Counted from the stretch's first letter, positions 9,357 through 20,700 are shown. The stretch is DNA of 64,000 nt from Brevundimonas sp. SL130 (GCF_026625805.1 NZ_CP113064.1:3388657-3452656); one strand, 5' to 3'. The notes: a model not told the origin generated them from the letters alone. Program-made: numbers and translations.

Positions 9357-10048
9357 TCCGGATCGCCGCCCTCCTTGTCGTCTTGGCGTTCGGCAGCGAA
9401 GTCTCCGCTCAAACTGCGGCGGCCGCACCGTCCGATCCGCGCATTCAGACCATGCCCTATGACGCCGGTCGGGTCGTGCCGCTGAGGATCGCGCCGCGTC
9501 ACCAGCTCACGGTGATCTTCGGCGCGGACGAACGGATCGAGAATGTCGCCATCGGCGATTCCGAGGCCTGGCAGGTCACAGTCAACAATCGCGGGGATTC
9601 CCTTTTTCTGAAGTCGCTGCAGACCGGCGGCGCAACCAATATGACGGTCATCACCGACGCCCGGGTCTACAGCTTCGAGCTGACCCCGGCGGCGAACCCA
9701 GGATTCGACGTCCCCTATACCTTGCGTTTTGTCTACCCTGAGCGCCCCCAGGCCGACCAGACGCCGCCCCCCACGCCCGGGGTCGGACGGTACCGACTGA
9801 CTGGCGCCCGTGGCGCGAGGCCTGCTGCGATCGACGACGACGGCGTCAGGACCTATATCGAATGGAAGCCCCAGCAACCCTTGCCGGCCGTCTTCTCCGT
9901 CGACGAGCGCGGCGCCGAGACCCTTCTCCAGGGCCAGACGCGTGACGACCGCTATGTGATCGACGCCGTCCACCCGACCATCCTGTTCCGCCTTGATCGC
10001 CAGGTCGCTCGCGCGACACGGCAGGCCCCTCGCGAGGATAGACGGTGA
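9353..10048 (+). CDS. virB9: VirB9/CagX-family outer-membrane core protein
   Basis: The 231-residue product has a Sec signal peptide (MIRIAALLVVLAFGSEVSAQ). It then shows the VirB9 N-terminal pattern (DPRIQTMPYDAGRVVPLRI, TVIFGADERIENVAIGDSEA, NMTVITDARVYSFEL) and a C-terminal CagX segment (DDGVRTYIEWKPQQPLPAVF). VirB9 forms the outer-membrane core ring with VirB10, and normally with the small lipoprotein VirB7. No VirB7 candidate fits in this tightly packed operon, because every junction here overlaps by four bases. Either VirB9 works alone or VirB7 is encoded elsewhere. Confidence 0.92.
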   Translation: MIRIAALLVVLAFGSEVSAQTAAAAPSDPRIQTMPYDAGRVVPLRIAPRHQLTVIFGADERIENVAIGDSEAWQVTVNNRGDSLFLKSLQTGGATNMTVITDARVYSFELTPAANPGFDVPYTLRFVYPERPQADQTPPPTPGVGRYRLTGARGARPAAIDDDGVRTYIEWKPQQPLPAVFSVDERGAETLLQGQTRDDRYVIDAVHPTILFRLDRQVARATRQAPREDRR

Positions 10049-11139
10049 CGGCCGACCTGGACCCCAGACAAGGTTCGAACGACGTCCGCCCTGTCGTGGC
10101 GGGAGCGCAGCGACGCGTCCCCACCTGGCTGCTCGTGGGCGTGGTGGTCGTTTCTGGATTGGGCCTGTTCGTGATGCTGGAAGGGCGACGCCAGGCCGCC
10201 ATGGCGCCCGCAGTAGCGCCCAAGGCTGCCGAAGTGGTCGCAGGAACAATGGCGCCGCCGCCTCTGTTCGTTCCTGTCGATCCAGCCCTCGACATCCCCC
10301 CCCCTCCGCCGCCAGAGCTTCCGCCTCAGCCGACGCCGGCGATCACGCCTGCCCCTTCCGCCCCTGCCCCACTCTTGCCGTCTGTTCCCGCGCCGGCGTC
10401 GAGTCCCGCCCCCGTTCCTTCAGTGCAGCCCGCCGCTTCCCCTGTCGTCCAGAGTGCGGCTTCCGAGGGCGATGGCGGCGGGCCGACCTTGGTCATCGAC
10501 ACGACGGCGGCCCCGCCGGCAGCGGTCTCGGCAGAGGGCGCCCCTGCCGCCAACGACAATCCGGCCATCCGCACGAGCCGGATCCGGCGGCCGTCCTCCA
10601 CGGTGCTACAGGGTACGCTCATTCCGGCCGTCCTCGAGACAGCGCTTGACTCCTCTCGTCCAGGCCAGGTGCGCGCCATCGTCTCGCGCGACATCCCCAG
10701 CTTCGATGGCAGTCGCGTCCTGATTCCGCGGGGTTCTCGTCTGGTCGGCAACTACGAGGCCGATCTGACCGACGGTCAAAGCCGCGCCTTCGTCGAATGG
10801 ACGAGACTGGTCCGCCCCGACGGCGTCTCCATCGCGCTCGGTTCGCCGGCTGCAGATCTGCAGGGGCGCGCCGGCGTCCCCGGCCGTGTAAACAGCCATT
10901 TCCTGGCGCGGTTCGGTTCGGCCCTGCTCCAGACCACCTTGAACCTGGGCGCCAGCGCGGCCGGCAGGAGCCTCGGCGGCGATTCCTCCGTCGTCGTCGC
11001 CCTTCCCGGCGCCACGCAGAACCTGGGCGCCTCGGCGTCCGCCAGCACGATAAGGCCGACCCTGCGCGTCGCGGCCGGCGCGCGGGTCTCGGTTTTCGTG
11101 GCGCGGGACCTGGAGTTTTCGTCCGGAACGCCGCGATGA
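10045..11139 (+). CDS. virB10: VirB10/TrbI-family envelope-spanning protein
   Basis: A 364-residue protein starting at a GTG that overlaps the VirB9 stop. A cytoplasmic tail is followed by one transmembrane helix (WLLVGVVVVSGLGLFVML), a long proline-rich periplasmic spacer (about residues 85-135, with runs of prolines) and the TrbI beta-barrel domain (TLIPAVLETALDSSRPGQVR, VLIPRGSRLVGNYEADLTDG). VirB10 spans both membranes and senses ATPase energy to open the outer-membrane pore. The antenna region (FGSALLQTTLNLGASAAG) that lines the pore is present. It overlaps the VirB11 start by four bases. Confidence 0.93.
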   Translation: MTADLDPRQGSNDVRPVVAGAQRRVPTWLLVGVVVVSGLGLFVMLEGRRQAAMAPAVAPKAAEVVAGTMAPPPLFVPVDPALDIPPPPPPELPPQPTPAITPAPSAPAPLLPSVPAPASSPAPVPSVQPAASPVVQSAASEGDGGGPTLVIDTTAAPPAAVSAEGAPAANDNPAIRTSRIRRPSSTVLQGTLIPAVLETALDSSRPGQVRAIVSRDIPSFDGSRVLIPRGSRLVGNYEADLTDGQSRAFVEWTRLVRPDGVSIALGSPAADLQGRAGVPGRVNSHFLARFGSALLQTTLNLGASAAGRSLGGDSSVVVALPGATQNLGASASASTIRPTLRVAAGARVSVFVARDLEFSSGTPR

Positions 11140-12140
11140 CCAGGCTCGCCCCCCAGGGACAGGTCTATCTGCACAGCTATCTGGCGCCCTTCGCCGACAT
11201 CCTCGCGCGGACCGACGTCACCGACATCTATGTCAATCGTCCGGGCGAACTCTGGGCCGAAACCCTCGGCGGCGAGGTGGAGCATCACCCTGCCCCGACC
11301 TTGACGCGAGATGTGCTCGACCGCCTGGCGCGCCAGATCGCGGCCCTCGCCCACCAGGGCGTCAGCCGCGAACACCCGCTGCTGTCCGCCGCCCTGCCGA
11401 GCGGAGAGCGGGTCCAGTTCATCATTCCCCCCGCCACCCGCGGCGAGCCCGCCCTGGCCATCCGAAAACATGTCGGGTCGGATCTCCGGCTCGACGACTA
11501 TGTGGCCGCCGGCGCCTTCGAGGATCTGGCGGCACGCTCAGCCCTCGGCGCCGCCCCGGACGATCAGGCGCGCCTTCGGGCCCTGCTGGACGCCGGAGAT
11601 ATGGCGGGCTTGCTCCGCTCCGCCGTGCTGGGGCGGCGCAACATCCTGATCTCGGGCGGCACATCGACAGGGAAGACGACCTTCCTCAACGCCCTGATCG
11701 CCGAAATTCCCCTGAACGAGCGGCTGATCTTCATCGAGGACACGCCCGAACTGAAGTTCCCGCACTGCAACGCCGTCGGTCTGCTGGCCGCGCGCAGCGT
11801 CCTGGGCGAATCCGGCCTGACGGCGGAGGACCTTCTGAACGCTTCCCTGCGGATGAGACCGGACCGGATTCTACTCGGCGAACTGCGGGGCCCCGAGGCC
11901 TTCACCTTTCTACGCTCCGTCAACACCGGTCATCCGGGCTCCATGACCACGGTGCACGCCGACAGCCCGGCGCGGGCGATTGAACAGATCGCCCTGCTGG
12001 TCTTGCAAGGCGGCGCGCGGTTGAGCCGGGAGGACGTCCTCCACTATGTGCGCTCCACAATCGACGTCTTCGTGCAACTGGATCGGCGCGGCGGGCGCAG
12101 GATCGTCTCAAACATCCAGCTTCGGGGCGATTGGCTGTGA
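11136..12140 (+). CDS. virB11: VirB11-family hexameric secretion ATPase
   Basis: The 334-residue ATPase starts at the ATG that overlaps the VirB10 stop. The N-terminal domain (ADILARTDVTDIYVNRPGEL) precedes a RecA-like domain with Walker A (GGTSTGKTTF, about residue 172), an Asp box (LIFIEDTPEL, about 197), Walker B (ILLGELRGPEAF, about 245) and a His box (HPGSMTTVHADSP, about 265). VirB11 is the cytoplasmic hexamer that switches VirB4 between pilus assembly and substrate transport. All signature motifs are intact. Its presence separates this locus from ComB-type DNA-uptake systems, which lack it, and matches Ptl (PtlH). Confidence 0.94.
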   Translation: MTRLAPQGQVYLHSYLAPFADILARTDVTDIYVNRPGELWAETLGGEVEHHPAPTLTRDVLDRLARQIAALAHQGVSREHPLLSAALPSGERVQFIIPPATRGEPALAIRKHVGSDLRLDDYVAAGAFEDLAARSALGAAPDDQARLRALLDAGDMAGLLRSAVLGRRNILISGGTSTGKTTFLNALIAEIPLNERLIFIEDTPELKFPHCNAVGLLAARSVLGESGLTAEDLLNASLRMRPDRILLGELRGPEAFTFLRSVNTGHPGSMTTVHADSPARAIEQIALLVLQGGARLSREDVLHYVRSTIDVFVQLDRRGGRRIVSNIQLRGDWL

Positions 12141-12254
12141 ACAGCGTCGGTCTAACTCACAGCAGGCTCGCTGATCTTCGTTGCCTAGCCACAGGCCAGA
12201 GGCGACTATCCAGCCGGCGTCGGCCAAGTCTCTTGAATTGAGCGGCGTCTTAGA

Positions 12255-12608
12255 ATGACAGTCCTCCCCCCACCGCCCGAGACGAATGCGCTGTCGGTCG
12301 CCGCCCAGTGGATCGCCGACGTCCTGACCGGACCGGTAGCGACAAGCCTGGCGGTCATCTCGATCGCCGCCCTCGGCTACCTCATATTGAACGGACGCCT
12401 GGATCTTCGGCGTGGGCTGCGGATTGTCCTGGGGTGTTTCATCCTGTTTGGTGCGCCCACGATTGCGCTCGGTTTTAGAGACGCGACGCACAATCTAGAG
12501 CGCGAACGAGCGACGCCGCAGATGATGAGCCCAACCGTTCTGACGCCGCCTTCGCGAACGATGAATAGCTCGGCGGATCCCTATGCCGGCGCAGCGGTCC
12601 GAAGATAG
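12255..12608 (+). CDS. Second VirB2-like small membrane protein
   Basis: This 117-residue protein closes the operon, 114 bases after VirB11. Its two hydrophobic spans (TGPVATSLAVISIAALGYLI and IVLGCFILFGAPTIALG) and the connecting NGRLDLRRGL loop mirror the operon's first gene (LTGRINWRHG; IIGCFILFGA). It is thus a divergent copy of the pilin. It lacks a recognisable signal peptide, starting MTVLPPPPETNAL, and carries a polar C-terminal extension of about 35 residues (ERERATPQMMSPTVL...). It may be a minor pilin, a pilus tip or base adaptor, or a regulator of the main pilin. This assignment rests only on topology and loop similarity. Confidence 0.6.
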   Translation: MTVLPPPPETNALSVAAQWIADVLTGPVATSLAVISIAALGYLILNGRLDLRRGLRIVLGCFILFGAPTIALGFRDATHNLERERATPQMMSPTVLTPPSRTMNSSADPYAGAAVRR

Positions 12609-12740
12609 AGAAGGAACTCGTTTCTAAGACCGCGAAAAAGTTGCGAATGTCTGCAACTCGCCCGCCAACAACTCATCCAGCAACTGCTTTTCGGCCGTCT
12701 CCTGACGACGTGACCCCGATGCTGGACCGATCTGACACAC

Positions 12741-13292
12741 TCACCGCCTGCTTTTTGGGGACTGATGCGTGACAATCCATTTTCCACTATCTGCGATAAA
12801 GTCCCAGATTGAGTCCCACCGTTCCAGTTCCGCACCATCTTCAAAAACCGCCACTTCACCATTGCTGTCCAAAATGATCGGAAGGAGATCATCTTCGAAA
12901 ATGAACGTGCCAGCAATGAAGTGGTCGGCGCTAGCAAAGGTAGGGTTTCCGAGGAGATTACCAAAGTCTAGCGATATTGGCTGACCAAGAGGGCTCGTCG
13001 GGTCGCGCTTTTCGGATGCTACCAAGCCCTTTAGAATCAGGGCTCCATCGAACAAGCGTGCTCCGTTCGCAGCACTCAGCCATTCTAGGGCATACTTGTT
13101 TGCCCTTGCCCCGTAGCGGCCCTCCACCTGTCGAAGACCGTCCGCATTCAACCCATCGTAGACTCTATGGCGGTAAGCTGCGGGTGCAATTTCAGGCCTG
13201 GGCATCCAAAGAAATCCGCCCTCCACCATAACAGGTTGGCCGTCAGCAGTACCGGACAGAAGGGTGGCAAGTTTTCGGTGCAAGGGCTTCAT
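12741..13292 (-). CDS. Probable SUKH/SMI1-KNR4-like immunity protein
   Basis: The 183-residue soluble protein has no signal peptide, so it stays in the cytoplasm. The segment [28 protein letters not shown] and the acidic end ([20 protein letters not shown]) resemble SMI1/KNR4 (SUKH) immunity proteins, which neutralise nuclease toxins of the polymorphic type. Its start (13290-13292) lies inside the 3' end of the RHS toxin gene, a 50-base overlap in another frame, as expected for a toxin-immunity pair translated from one message. The family call is moderate; the immunity role follows mainly from position. Confidence 0.6.
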   Translation of the reverse strand: MKPLHRKLATLLSGTADGQPVMVEGGFLWMPRPEIAPAAYRHRVYDGLNADGLRQVEGRYGARANKYALEWLSAANGARLFDGALILKGLVASEKRDPTSPLGQPISLDFGNLLGNPTFASADHFIAGTFIFEDDLLPIILDSNGEVAVFEDGAELERWDSIWDFIADSGKWIVTHQSPKSRR

Positions 13293-15567
13293 CGAGAGAC
13301 TCTATACGTCCGTAATCAGGGTTGGTTATGACATCTATCGGATCGAACAAACTGATTACTTGGACCGCCGTATACGTTCCCGCAAGAATCTGCATCAACG
13401 CCGTTTGTGAGGGAGCCGCGGGAGGATGGGAAATAGTCCCTCCCGCTGAGCGATCAATCAAATCGCCGGATGTGGTGCCACGCGTGCCGCCCGTTGTTCG
13501 ATGGACATCTGCGTGCTCAGCACGAGACAAGAATCTGATATTGTCAGGATTTCCAGCATCAGCTGTATGATTTTGAACGTCACGAATGTGGTGTCCATCA
13601 AAGCCACGCACCCGCCCCGTGGACAACAACTCCCGAGTTTGACTCTTTGTCCATTCTCGCGATCCTGCCCCCGTTTGCTGCACCAACTTTCGCTCCATAG
13701 CCCAAGCTTGTCGCACAGCAGCGCGACGGGCGGCATCCACAATGGCCCTACGGGCTAGTCGCTCTGCAAATTCTGTCAGCGGATTGCCACGCATACCCGT
13801 CGGATCGCTCTTACTCACCGGATCGTTTGCGACGTACGCATACAGATTGATCTGATCTTCGTATCCGATGGGATCGGTCTGGAGGAAGCGACCGAGGGTC
13901 GGGGAGTAGATGCGGGCCTTGTAGTGGTACATGGCCAGCTCCGGCAGCCAGGCCTGGCCGGTGTACTGGAACCGGCCGGTGTTGCCCGCGCCGGGGATGC
14001 CGTATTCGTCGTAGGTGTTGACGTTGGTCACCGCGCCCGAGGCGTTGGTCCGGGCCGTGATGGAGCCCTGGTGATCGGCGTAGAGGTACTGGGGCGCGGT
14101 CACACCTGATCCTTCGTACCAGACCAGAGGCGTGTCCGAGCCGTCGGCGTGGACGTAGCGCCGCAGCAGATTGCCCGAGCCGTCGTATTCCGCCGTCAGC
14201 TTGTCGCCGTCGTAGAGGTAGCGGGTGGCGGCCTGACTGTTGCTGGAGCTCTGGAACAGACGCCCCAGCGGATCCCACACCAGGGATGCGCCGTTGGGCC
14301 CGGCGATCAGCCGGTTCTCCACGTCATAGACGTAGGTCCCGCCCTGACCGTCAGCGGTCAGATTGCCGTTGGCGTCATAGGTGAAGCTGGCCTGGCCGGC
14401 CGAGGTGTACTGGTTCAGCCCGTTGACCGCATAGTTGCGGGTGACGTTGACGTGGTCGTTGAAGCGATAGGCTTCGTTCGACACCGTCCGGCTGGTCACC
14501 TGGCTGGCCGGGTTGTAGCCGAAGCCGGTCGTGACGTCGTAGCCGGTCCCGACCGGATCGTGGGTCAGGCTCGTCAGCCGCGACAGGCCGTCATAGCCGT
14601 AGGTCGTCGGCGAGCCCCAGCTCGCGCCGTTCAGCCGATAGAGGGCCGAAGCTCGCCCCAGGGCGTCATACTGCGGGTGCAGCAGTTGGTCCGAGCCGTT
14701 CATCACGGCCGTATGGATCCGCCCCAGGCCGTCGCGATTGTACTCGACCGACTGGCCGTCGGGGTAGAAGAGCCGGGTCCGCGCGCCGTTCAGATCGTAG
14801 AGATGGCTGAAGGTGCGGGTCACCCCGCCCATGTTCAGGCTAGAGGCGGTCATCCGCCCCAGGCCGTCCCAGCTATTGGTCACCCCCTCCCCGGTGGCGC
14901 TGTCGAACCGGGCGTAGAGCTGCAGCCCCCGCAGGTCATAGCCGTAGTAGACGTCCCGCGTCGCCGAGGCCGGCAGACCGCCGCCGTCCGGGATGATCTT
15001 GGACGTCATCCGATTCAGGGCGTCGTAGGTATACTCGATCACCCGGCCGTCGCGCTTCCTCAACGAGGTTCGGTTGCCGTTCGCGTCATAGCCGTAGGCT
15101 TCGTAGTCCGTCGTGCTGACCTGGCCCGGCGTCGTGGTCGAGGGGAAGTTCCAGGCCACCTGACGATCAAAGCCGTCATAGGTCATCGACGCCTTATTGC
15201 CGTTGGCGTCCGTTACCGAGGTCGGCTTGCCGTTCAGAGAATAGGTGTAAGCCGCATAGACCTGCTCCAGCGACGTGCCGACGGCGCGGCGCACCTCCAA
15301 CACTTGCCCCGCCGCGTCATAGACATTGCGTTCGATCCGGTCCGGCCCTTGGCTGCCTTCCGCCCCAAGCGTACAGGCCGAGGCTGGCAAGCTTCCAAAC
15401 GCCGCCGGGTTCATCCGAACCGCGGTGCAGGTCGGGCGGCCGACGGCGTCGTAGGCGCGCTGCTGCACGCTCACGATCGTTTCGGCCCGGGCGTTCGTGC
15501 CGCCCGTCCCAACAATACCGATCGAGCCCGCAAATAGGGCAAGGAGGAAGGCGGGAGAGCACCTCAT
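13243..15567 (-). CDS. RHS shell C-terminal half with HNH-like nuclease tip
   Basis: The 774-residue protein has a signal peptide ([20 protein letters not shown]...NARA) and about fifteen YD repeats ([35 protein letters not shown]). The RHS core closes at [20 protein letters not shown]...DPTG (about residues 560-590). Downstream of this conserved cleavage-type motif is a variable C terminus of about 180 residues containing [12 protein letters not shown]...NPDNIRFLS...EHADVH, an HNH/GHH-type metal-nuclease pattern. RHS shells encase such toxins. It begins four bases inside the end of the preceding shell gene and overlaps the immunity gene at its 3' end. A two-polypeptide shell is like TcB/TcC of Tc toxins. 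Unlike most RHS toxins it carries its own Sec signal. Confidence 0.85.
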   Translation of the reverse strand: MRCSPAFLLALFAGSIGIVGTGGTNARAETIVSVQQRAYDAVGRPTCTAVRMNPAAFGSLPASACTLGAEGSQGPDRIERNVYDAAGQVLEVRRAVGTSLEQVYAAYTYSLNGKPTSVTDANGNKASMTYDGFDRQVAWNFPSTTTPGQVSTTDYEAYGYDANGNRTSLRKRDGRVIEYTYDALNRMTSKIIPDGGGLPASATRDVYYGYDLRGLQLYARFDSATGEGVTNSWDGLGRMTASSLNMGGVTRTFSHLYDLNGARTRLFYPDGQSVEYNRDGLGRIHTAVMNGSDQLLHPQYDALGRASALYRLNGASWGSPTTYGYDGLSRLTSLTHDPVGTGYDVTTGFGYNPASQVTSRTVSNEAYRFNDHVNVTRNYAVNGLNQYTSAGQASFTYDANGNLTADGQGGTYVYDVENRLIAGPNGASLVWDPLGRLFQSSSNSQAATRYLYDGDKLTAEYDGSGNLLRRYVHADGSDTPLVWYEGSGVTAPQYLYADHQGSITARTNASGAVTNVNTYDEYGIPGAGNTGRFQYTGQAWLPELAMYHYKARIYSPTLGRFLQTDPIGYEDQINLYAYVANDPVSKSDPTGMRGNPLTEFAERLARRAIVDAARRAAVRQAWAMERKLVQQTGAGSREWTKSQTRELLSTGRVRGFDGHHIRDVQNHTADAGNPDNIRFLSRAEHADVHRTTGGTRGTTSGDLIDRSAGGTISHPPAAPSQTALMQILAGTYTAVQVISLFDPIDVITNPDYGRIESLDEALAPKTCHPSVRYC

Positions 15568-17579
15568 GGCAGCACGTCCTCCACCTTCATCAAACGACCC
15601 GTGGCAGGGTCATAGGTCATCCTCTTGAAGCGGCTGAGGACAAAATCCGACGCGTCGGCGCTCTGGGCTGTTCCGGTTTCGATACGGATAGGCTTGCCGT
15701 CCAGGTTATAGACGTTTCGTTCGACCGTTCGAGGCAGCGGCCCCGCGCCGTCAGGATCCGGCGAGATCGTCGCAACCAGTTCGCGATAGGCATTGTAGAC
15801 GAAATAGGTGGTGTCTGCAGTTCCCGGCAACGGACCGTCAGTCGCCACCAAATTGCCGACCGCATCGTAAGTCGTTCCCGTCGTGACCGGAGCGACAGAG
15901 TTGTCGCCGACAGCCGTCGTCTCCGTAATGGGAAGAAGGTTGTCGTTGTAAGTATAGGTCTTGATCGTCTCGTCTGCCGAACCGGCGCAACTCGCCTGGG
16001 TCCGGCACTGCGACACGGAGGCCAGCTTCCAGATCGGTCGCCCCGTGGGGACCAATTGCCCCGAAGCATTGAGAATCCGGGCTTCAAGCTGCTGATAACT
16101 ATAACGGGTCTGCGGTCGCACCCCGTCCGGGCCAGCGGGTCCAGTCACCGTCTCTACCATGCCACTTGGGCCGTGGTAGCTGTAATCCGTTCGCCCGCCT
16201 CTCGCGTCGATCGTGTAGATTGGCTTGTTACAGACCTTCATCGTCGTCTCGGAGCAGTCGCTCGGATACGACGCCTGGAAGGTCACCCGCGCCGTGCCCC
16301 CACCCGCCTTGGGCGTCTCCGTCACCTTGGACAGATTGTTGCGCACATACTCGTAATCAGCCCGGTTCCCCTCCGGATAAACCACACTCAGGATCTTTCC
16401 CGTCTCCGTGGGAGCATAGTCCTCATATTTCGTACCGTTCCAAACCTCCATCACATACTGGGTCAAACGCCCAAGCCGGTCCGTGACATTGATGTGCCCC
16501 GGATCTCCGGACACCGTCAAAACGCCGCCGTTAGGATCTATCGACTTGGAGTTGACGTCAGTGCAATACCAATGCTCGCCCCCTCCCACCCATTTTGCTG
16601 TGTGAGAATAGGTCCAGACGCCGGCCTGATTGTTCAGTGTCCGCGTCCGCATTCCATGCAGTCCACCACAGTAGGCGGAAAAGATCGAGCCGGTCATAGC
16701 CGCCGGAACAGCCCCAATGAGTTCCTGCGTCAAATTGATAACGACCCCTTCGGCACTCGTGACGCTGACGTTACGCGCTTCCGCAAAGCTTCCATTTCCT
16801 TGAGTCTGCAAAACACCGATTGCATCAACTCGACTCAAGATCTCGATACCAGCACAACTTGCCGCGCCGGTCGGGCAGTAAGACGAACTCAGATTCAGCA
16901 ATGGATGCGTGTTCGAAGGCGAATATTGCCATCTATAGCCGTAACTTGACCAAACACCCGTATCATCATAGATTAATTCTGCACCATCAGGACTCACGAT
17001 TGATTCCAGCCATGCATATGTCTTGGGCTCAGCATTTGTCCACCCCCCAACATTGAAGTTTGGTACTTTTTTAAATCTCCAAAGCGTTCCGTCAGATCTA
17101 TAAACAACTATATATTCTTCACCATCAACAACAAGAGATCCATCTCTAAGCACATGAGACGCATACGGGTTAAACGGGTCAACTTGAAATACAATAATTT
17201 CATGGCCAAGCCTATACGATCTATATTCCCCGCCGCAGCTATAACCGTTATTACTGCCTGGACTTTCGCTTATAAACGGGCAAAATCGATCAACTCGGGA
17301 AAATCTTGGCGTACTCCTGTCAGAGGATCTGGTCAGAGGGTTAATCGTGACCTGCAAGACCGTCGCGTCTTTAGGTCCGATAGCCCTATGACTGCTGCGT
17401 ACGGGATACTCTCCAGACCGCAAATCGACCCCAACCTCGTCACGCGTCTGAATCCTAGGCGCCTCAGGGAAACCCGCAAACGGATCTTGCGCCAAGGCAG
17501 AGGAACTCATGAACAAGGCGCCAACGGCGCCGATCATGATTCCCACGAAAATCCGCCCCAGATCAAAATCTCTCCCCAT
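15564..17579 (-). CDS. RHS/YD shell N-terminal half, secreted
   Basis: With the ATG at 17577-17579 the protein has 671 residues and a plausible signal peptide ([20 protein letters not shown]). The frame extends upstream to 17714, but those residues are not signal-like. The body starts with [20 protein letters not shown] and is tyrosine-rich. It has TcB/SpvB-like glycine-rich segments ([21 protein letters not shown]) and YD repeats toward the end ([28 protein letters not shown]). It ends without an RHS core or toxin and overlaps the following YD gene by four bases (ATGA), so the two products very likely form one shell. The gene is somewhat less GC-rich in its first third. No catalytic motif is seen. 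Confidence 0.78.
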   Translation of the reverse strand: MGRDFDLGRIFVGIMIGAVGALFMSSSALAQDPFAGFPEAPRIQTRDEVGVDLRSGEYPVRSSHRAIGPKDATVLQVTINPLTRSSDRSTPRFSRVDRFCPFISESPGSNNGYSCGGEYRSYRLGHEIIVFQVDPFNPYASHVLRDGSLVVDGEEYIVVYRSDGTLWRFKKVPNFNVGGWTNAEPKTYAWLESIVSPDGAELIYDDTGVWSSYGYRWQYSPSNTHPLLNLSSSYCPTGAASCAGIEILSRVDAIGVLQTQGNGSFAEARNVSVTSAEGVVINLTQELIGAVPAAMTGSIFSAYCGGLHGMRTRTLNNQAGVWTYSHTAKWVGGGEHWYCTDVNSKSIDPNGGVLTVSGDPGHINVTDRLGRLTQYVMEVWNGTKYEDYAPTETGKILSVVYPEGNRADYEYVRNNLSKVTETPKAGGGTARVTFQASYPSDCSETTMKVCNKPIYTIDARGGRTDYSYHGPSGMVETVTGPAGPDGVRPQTRYSYQQLEARILNASGQLVPTGRPIWKLASVSQCRTQASCAGSADETIKTYTYNDNLLPITETTAVGDNSVAPVTTGTTYDAVGNLVATDGPLPGTADTTYFVYNAYRELVATISPDPDGAGPLPRTVERNVYNLDGKPIRIETGTAQSADASDFVLSRFKRMTYDPATGRLMKVEDVLP

Positions 17580-17757
17580 GGCGCCAGAATGCCCGACACC
17601 ATGGCACGTCACGTCACCGCGAAACCAGCAATTCGCGGCGGATGATCTCCGAGAAGAACGAGCCCGAACCCACATCATATTTCTGAACTCGAAGCCATGA
17701 TGGACAAAATACATTGTTCACATATTTCACTATTAAGAACGAACATTCCGCGTTGAT

Positions 17758-20700
17758 TTAATCAACCACACATATTTCCTGCCCAGGTGGCGGAACACAG
17801 GGCTCGAGTCCGTAATAGTTGTTGTCGTTGTCGACCGTGATGTTGACCGTTCGACTGGACAGCTGAACCCCACCCCCCGGTTGAGACTGGTTCCAAACGA
17901 CCATGTTCATCGTCCCCGTCTTGCGGCCCTCGACTGTACTCGCCTCTACCGTATAACGGATCTTGTTTCCGTTCGTGACGGACACATCCACATACTGATA
18001 GTTCGAGGTGTCGCGGGGGTCGAAGGTCCCCTGATAGACCCAACCCGATCCAGCGTCGCGATAGACGTGGACATAGATCTCGTCGAGATTGCCGCTGTAG
18101 TTGTAGCGCTCGACCCTGAGCACGATGGGCTGGTTGATGCCGGTGACCGTCTGCGACGGACCGAAGGACACGGTGGGATCATTGGTCACGGCGGTCTGAT
18201 CCGTGAAGCTGCTGAAGGCGTCCGGCGTATAATCGGCCGCCGCCACCGCTGCGGTCTGGCCTACGGTGAAGGTGTCGACGGCCTGGCCTGTCGTGATGTT
18301 CTGGACCGTGACCGTATAGCTGCCCGACCGCTGAGCGCCGTCGGCCGACACCGCCCGCGCCACGAACTGCACGTTTTCGCCTGGCGCAAACTGACCGCCC
18401 GCCCAAGACCCGTTGCCCAGATTGGTCGAATGATACCTCATCGACCCATTGACCCACATCTCAAGGCGCGAGCCGGCTGACAAAGTGCCGCTCAGCCCGC
18501 TGATCGTACCCCGCAGATCAATATTGCTGTTGACGCCGCTAAGCGCGAGGCCGTTTCCACCCGTAGCCAAGTTGGTCGATGAGGAGCTTTCGGAGATGTT
18601 CGTCCAGTTCAGCGCATCCAGTGTGTAGTCCGCTGCCGTCGTGACCTGGAAGGTGTCCGTCACTCCGCCGACGTTGAGGGTCGCCGTCTGGCTGGCGCCT
18701 GCCGCCGTCGGCGCCTGCACCCTGATCTGGATCGTCTGGCCGTTCGTGATTGTTCCGGCTGAAGACGTCCAGGTCCCACCGTTGATCCGGTACTGACCGC
18801 CGGCGATCGAGACCGCAGCGGCCGCGTTGATTCCGGAGACGGTCACCGTCGCCGAGGACGACCAGGCGCCTGCCGCGCCAGAGACAGCCGCTCCGAGGTC
18901 GTAGGCGTTAGGCGTGGTGTCCGGCAGAGGAACAGCCGCGGTCTGGTTTACGGTGAAGGTATCGACGGTCTGGCCTGTCGTGATGTTCTGGACCGTGACC
19001 GTATAACTGCCCGACCGCTGAGCGCCGTCAGCCGACACAGCCCGCACAACGAACTGGACGTTCTCGCCCGGCGCAAACTGCCCGCCTGCCCAAGAGCCGT
19101 TGCCCAGATTGGTCGAATGATACCTCATCGACCCATTGACCCACATCTCAAGGCGCGAGCCGGCTGACAAAGTGCCGCTCAGCCCGCTGATCGTGCCCCG
19201 CAGATCAATATTGCTGTTGACGCCACTGAGCGCGAGCCCATTGCCGCCCGTCGCCAAATTGGTCGATGAGGAGCTTTCAGAGATGTTCGTCCAGTTCAGC
19301 GCGTCCAGGGTATAGTCTGCGGCCGTCGTGACCTGGAAGGTGTCCGTCACTCCGCCGACATTCAGCGTAGCCGTTTGGCTGGCCCCGCCTGTTGTCGGCG
19401 CCTGGACCTGAACCTGGATCGTCTGACCGTTCGTGATCGTTCCGCTGGACGATGTCCAGGCTCCGCCGTTGATCCGGTACTGCCCGCCAGAGATCGACAC
19501 CGGCGTCGCAGCGTTGATCCCAGCGACCGTCACAGTGTTGGAGGTTGACCAGGCGCCCGAGGCCCCGGTCAGCGGGCCGCCGAGGTCATAGGCGTCCGGC
19601 GTCGTATCAGCGACGTTGTAGTTGTTGTCGGCGTCGACTGTGACGCTGACATTGCGTTCGCTCCACTTCACCCCGGAACCGTCCATGCGCCAAACGGTCA
19701 TGTTCCACGAACCTGATCGGCGACCTGCGGCGGAAATGCCATGGGCGAAGTACTTTACACGGTAACCGTTCTGAACGGTCACATCCTTGTATTGGTAATC
19801 GCTTCCTCGAACCTGATAATATCCACTATCGACCATGGTCCCGGCAGCATCGAAGACCTGATAATCGATGTAGGCTGCGTCCAGATCGCCGCTGTAGTTG
19901 TAGCGCTCGATCCGCAGAACGAGAGGCTGGTTGATGCCCGTGACCAAGCTCTCGGTGCCGATCCAGCCGACATCGGGGTCGTTCGAGTTGATCGTAATGT
20001 CCTGGAAGGTGGCGGCATCCGGCGTGGTATCGGCAGCCGCAGTCGTGACCTGGAAGGTGTCGGTCACGCCGCCGACGTTGAGCGTCGCCGTCTGGCTCGC
20101 TCCAGCCGTCGCTGAAGCTTGCACCTGCACCTGGATCGTTTGGGCCGCCGTGACGGTTCCGCTCGCTGTGGTCCACGCCCCGCCGTTGATCCGGTACTGG
20201 CCGCCGCTGATCGACACCGGCGCCGCCGCATCTATGCCCGCGATCGTCACCGTGTTCGAGCTCGACCAGGCGCCCGCCGCCGCCGTGACCGGCCCGCCGA
20301 GGTCATAGGCGTTCGGCGTCGTGTCCGCCGCCGCCGCCGTCGTGACCTGGAAGGTGTCGGTCACGCCCGCAATGTTCAGAGTGGCCGTCTGACTGGCTCC
20401 GGCCGTCGCCGGCGCCTGGACCCGCACCTGGACTGACTGTCCGGCGCTGACCGTCCCCGCCGCCGTTTGCCAGGATCCGCCGTTGATGCGGTATTCGCCG
20501 CCCGTAACGGAAATCGCCGCCGCACCGGTGAAGCCCGAGACGACCGGCGAAGCGCTCAAGACCCAAGCCCCTGCCGTCGCGCCCGTCACGGGCGATCCGA
20601 GATCAAAGGCCGCGGGCGCCGTCTGAGCGCCTGCAACAACCACCTGGCTTCTGTTGCCGGCGGCGTCATAGGCATAGGTCACCGTCGCCCCACCCGCGTT

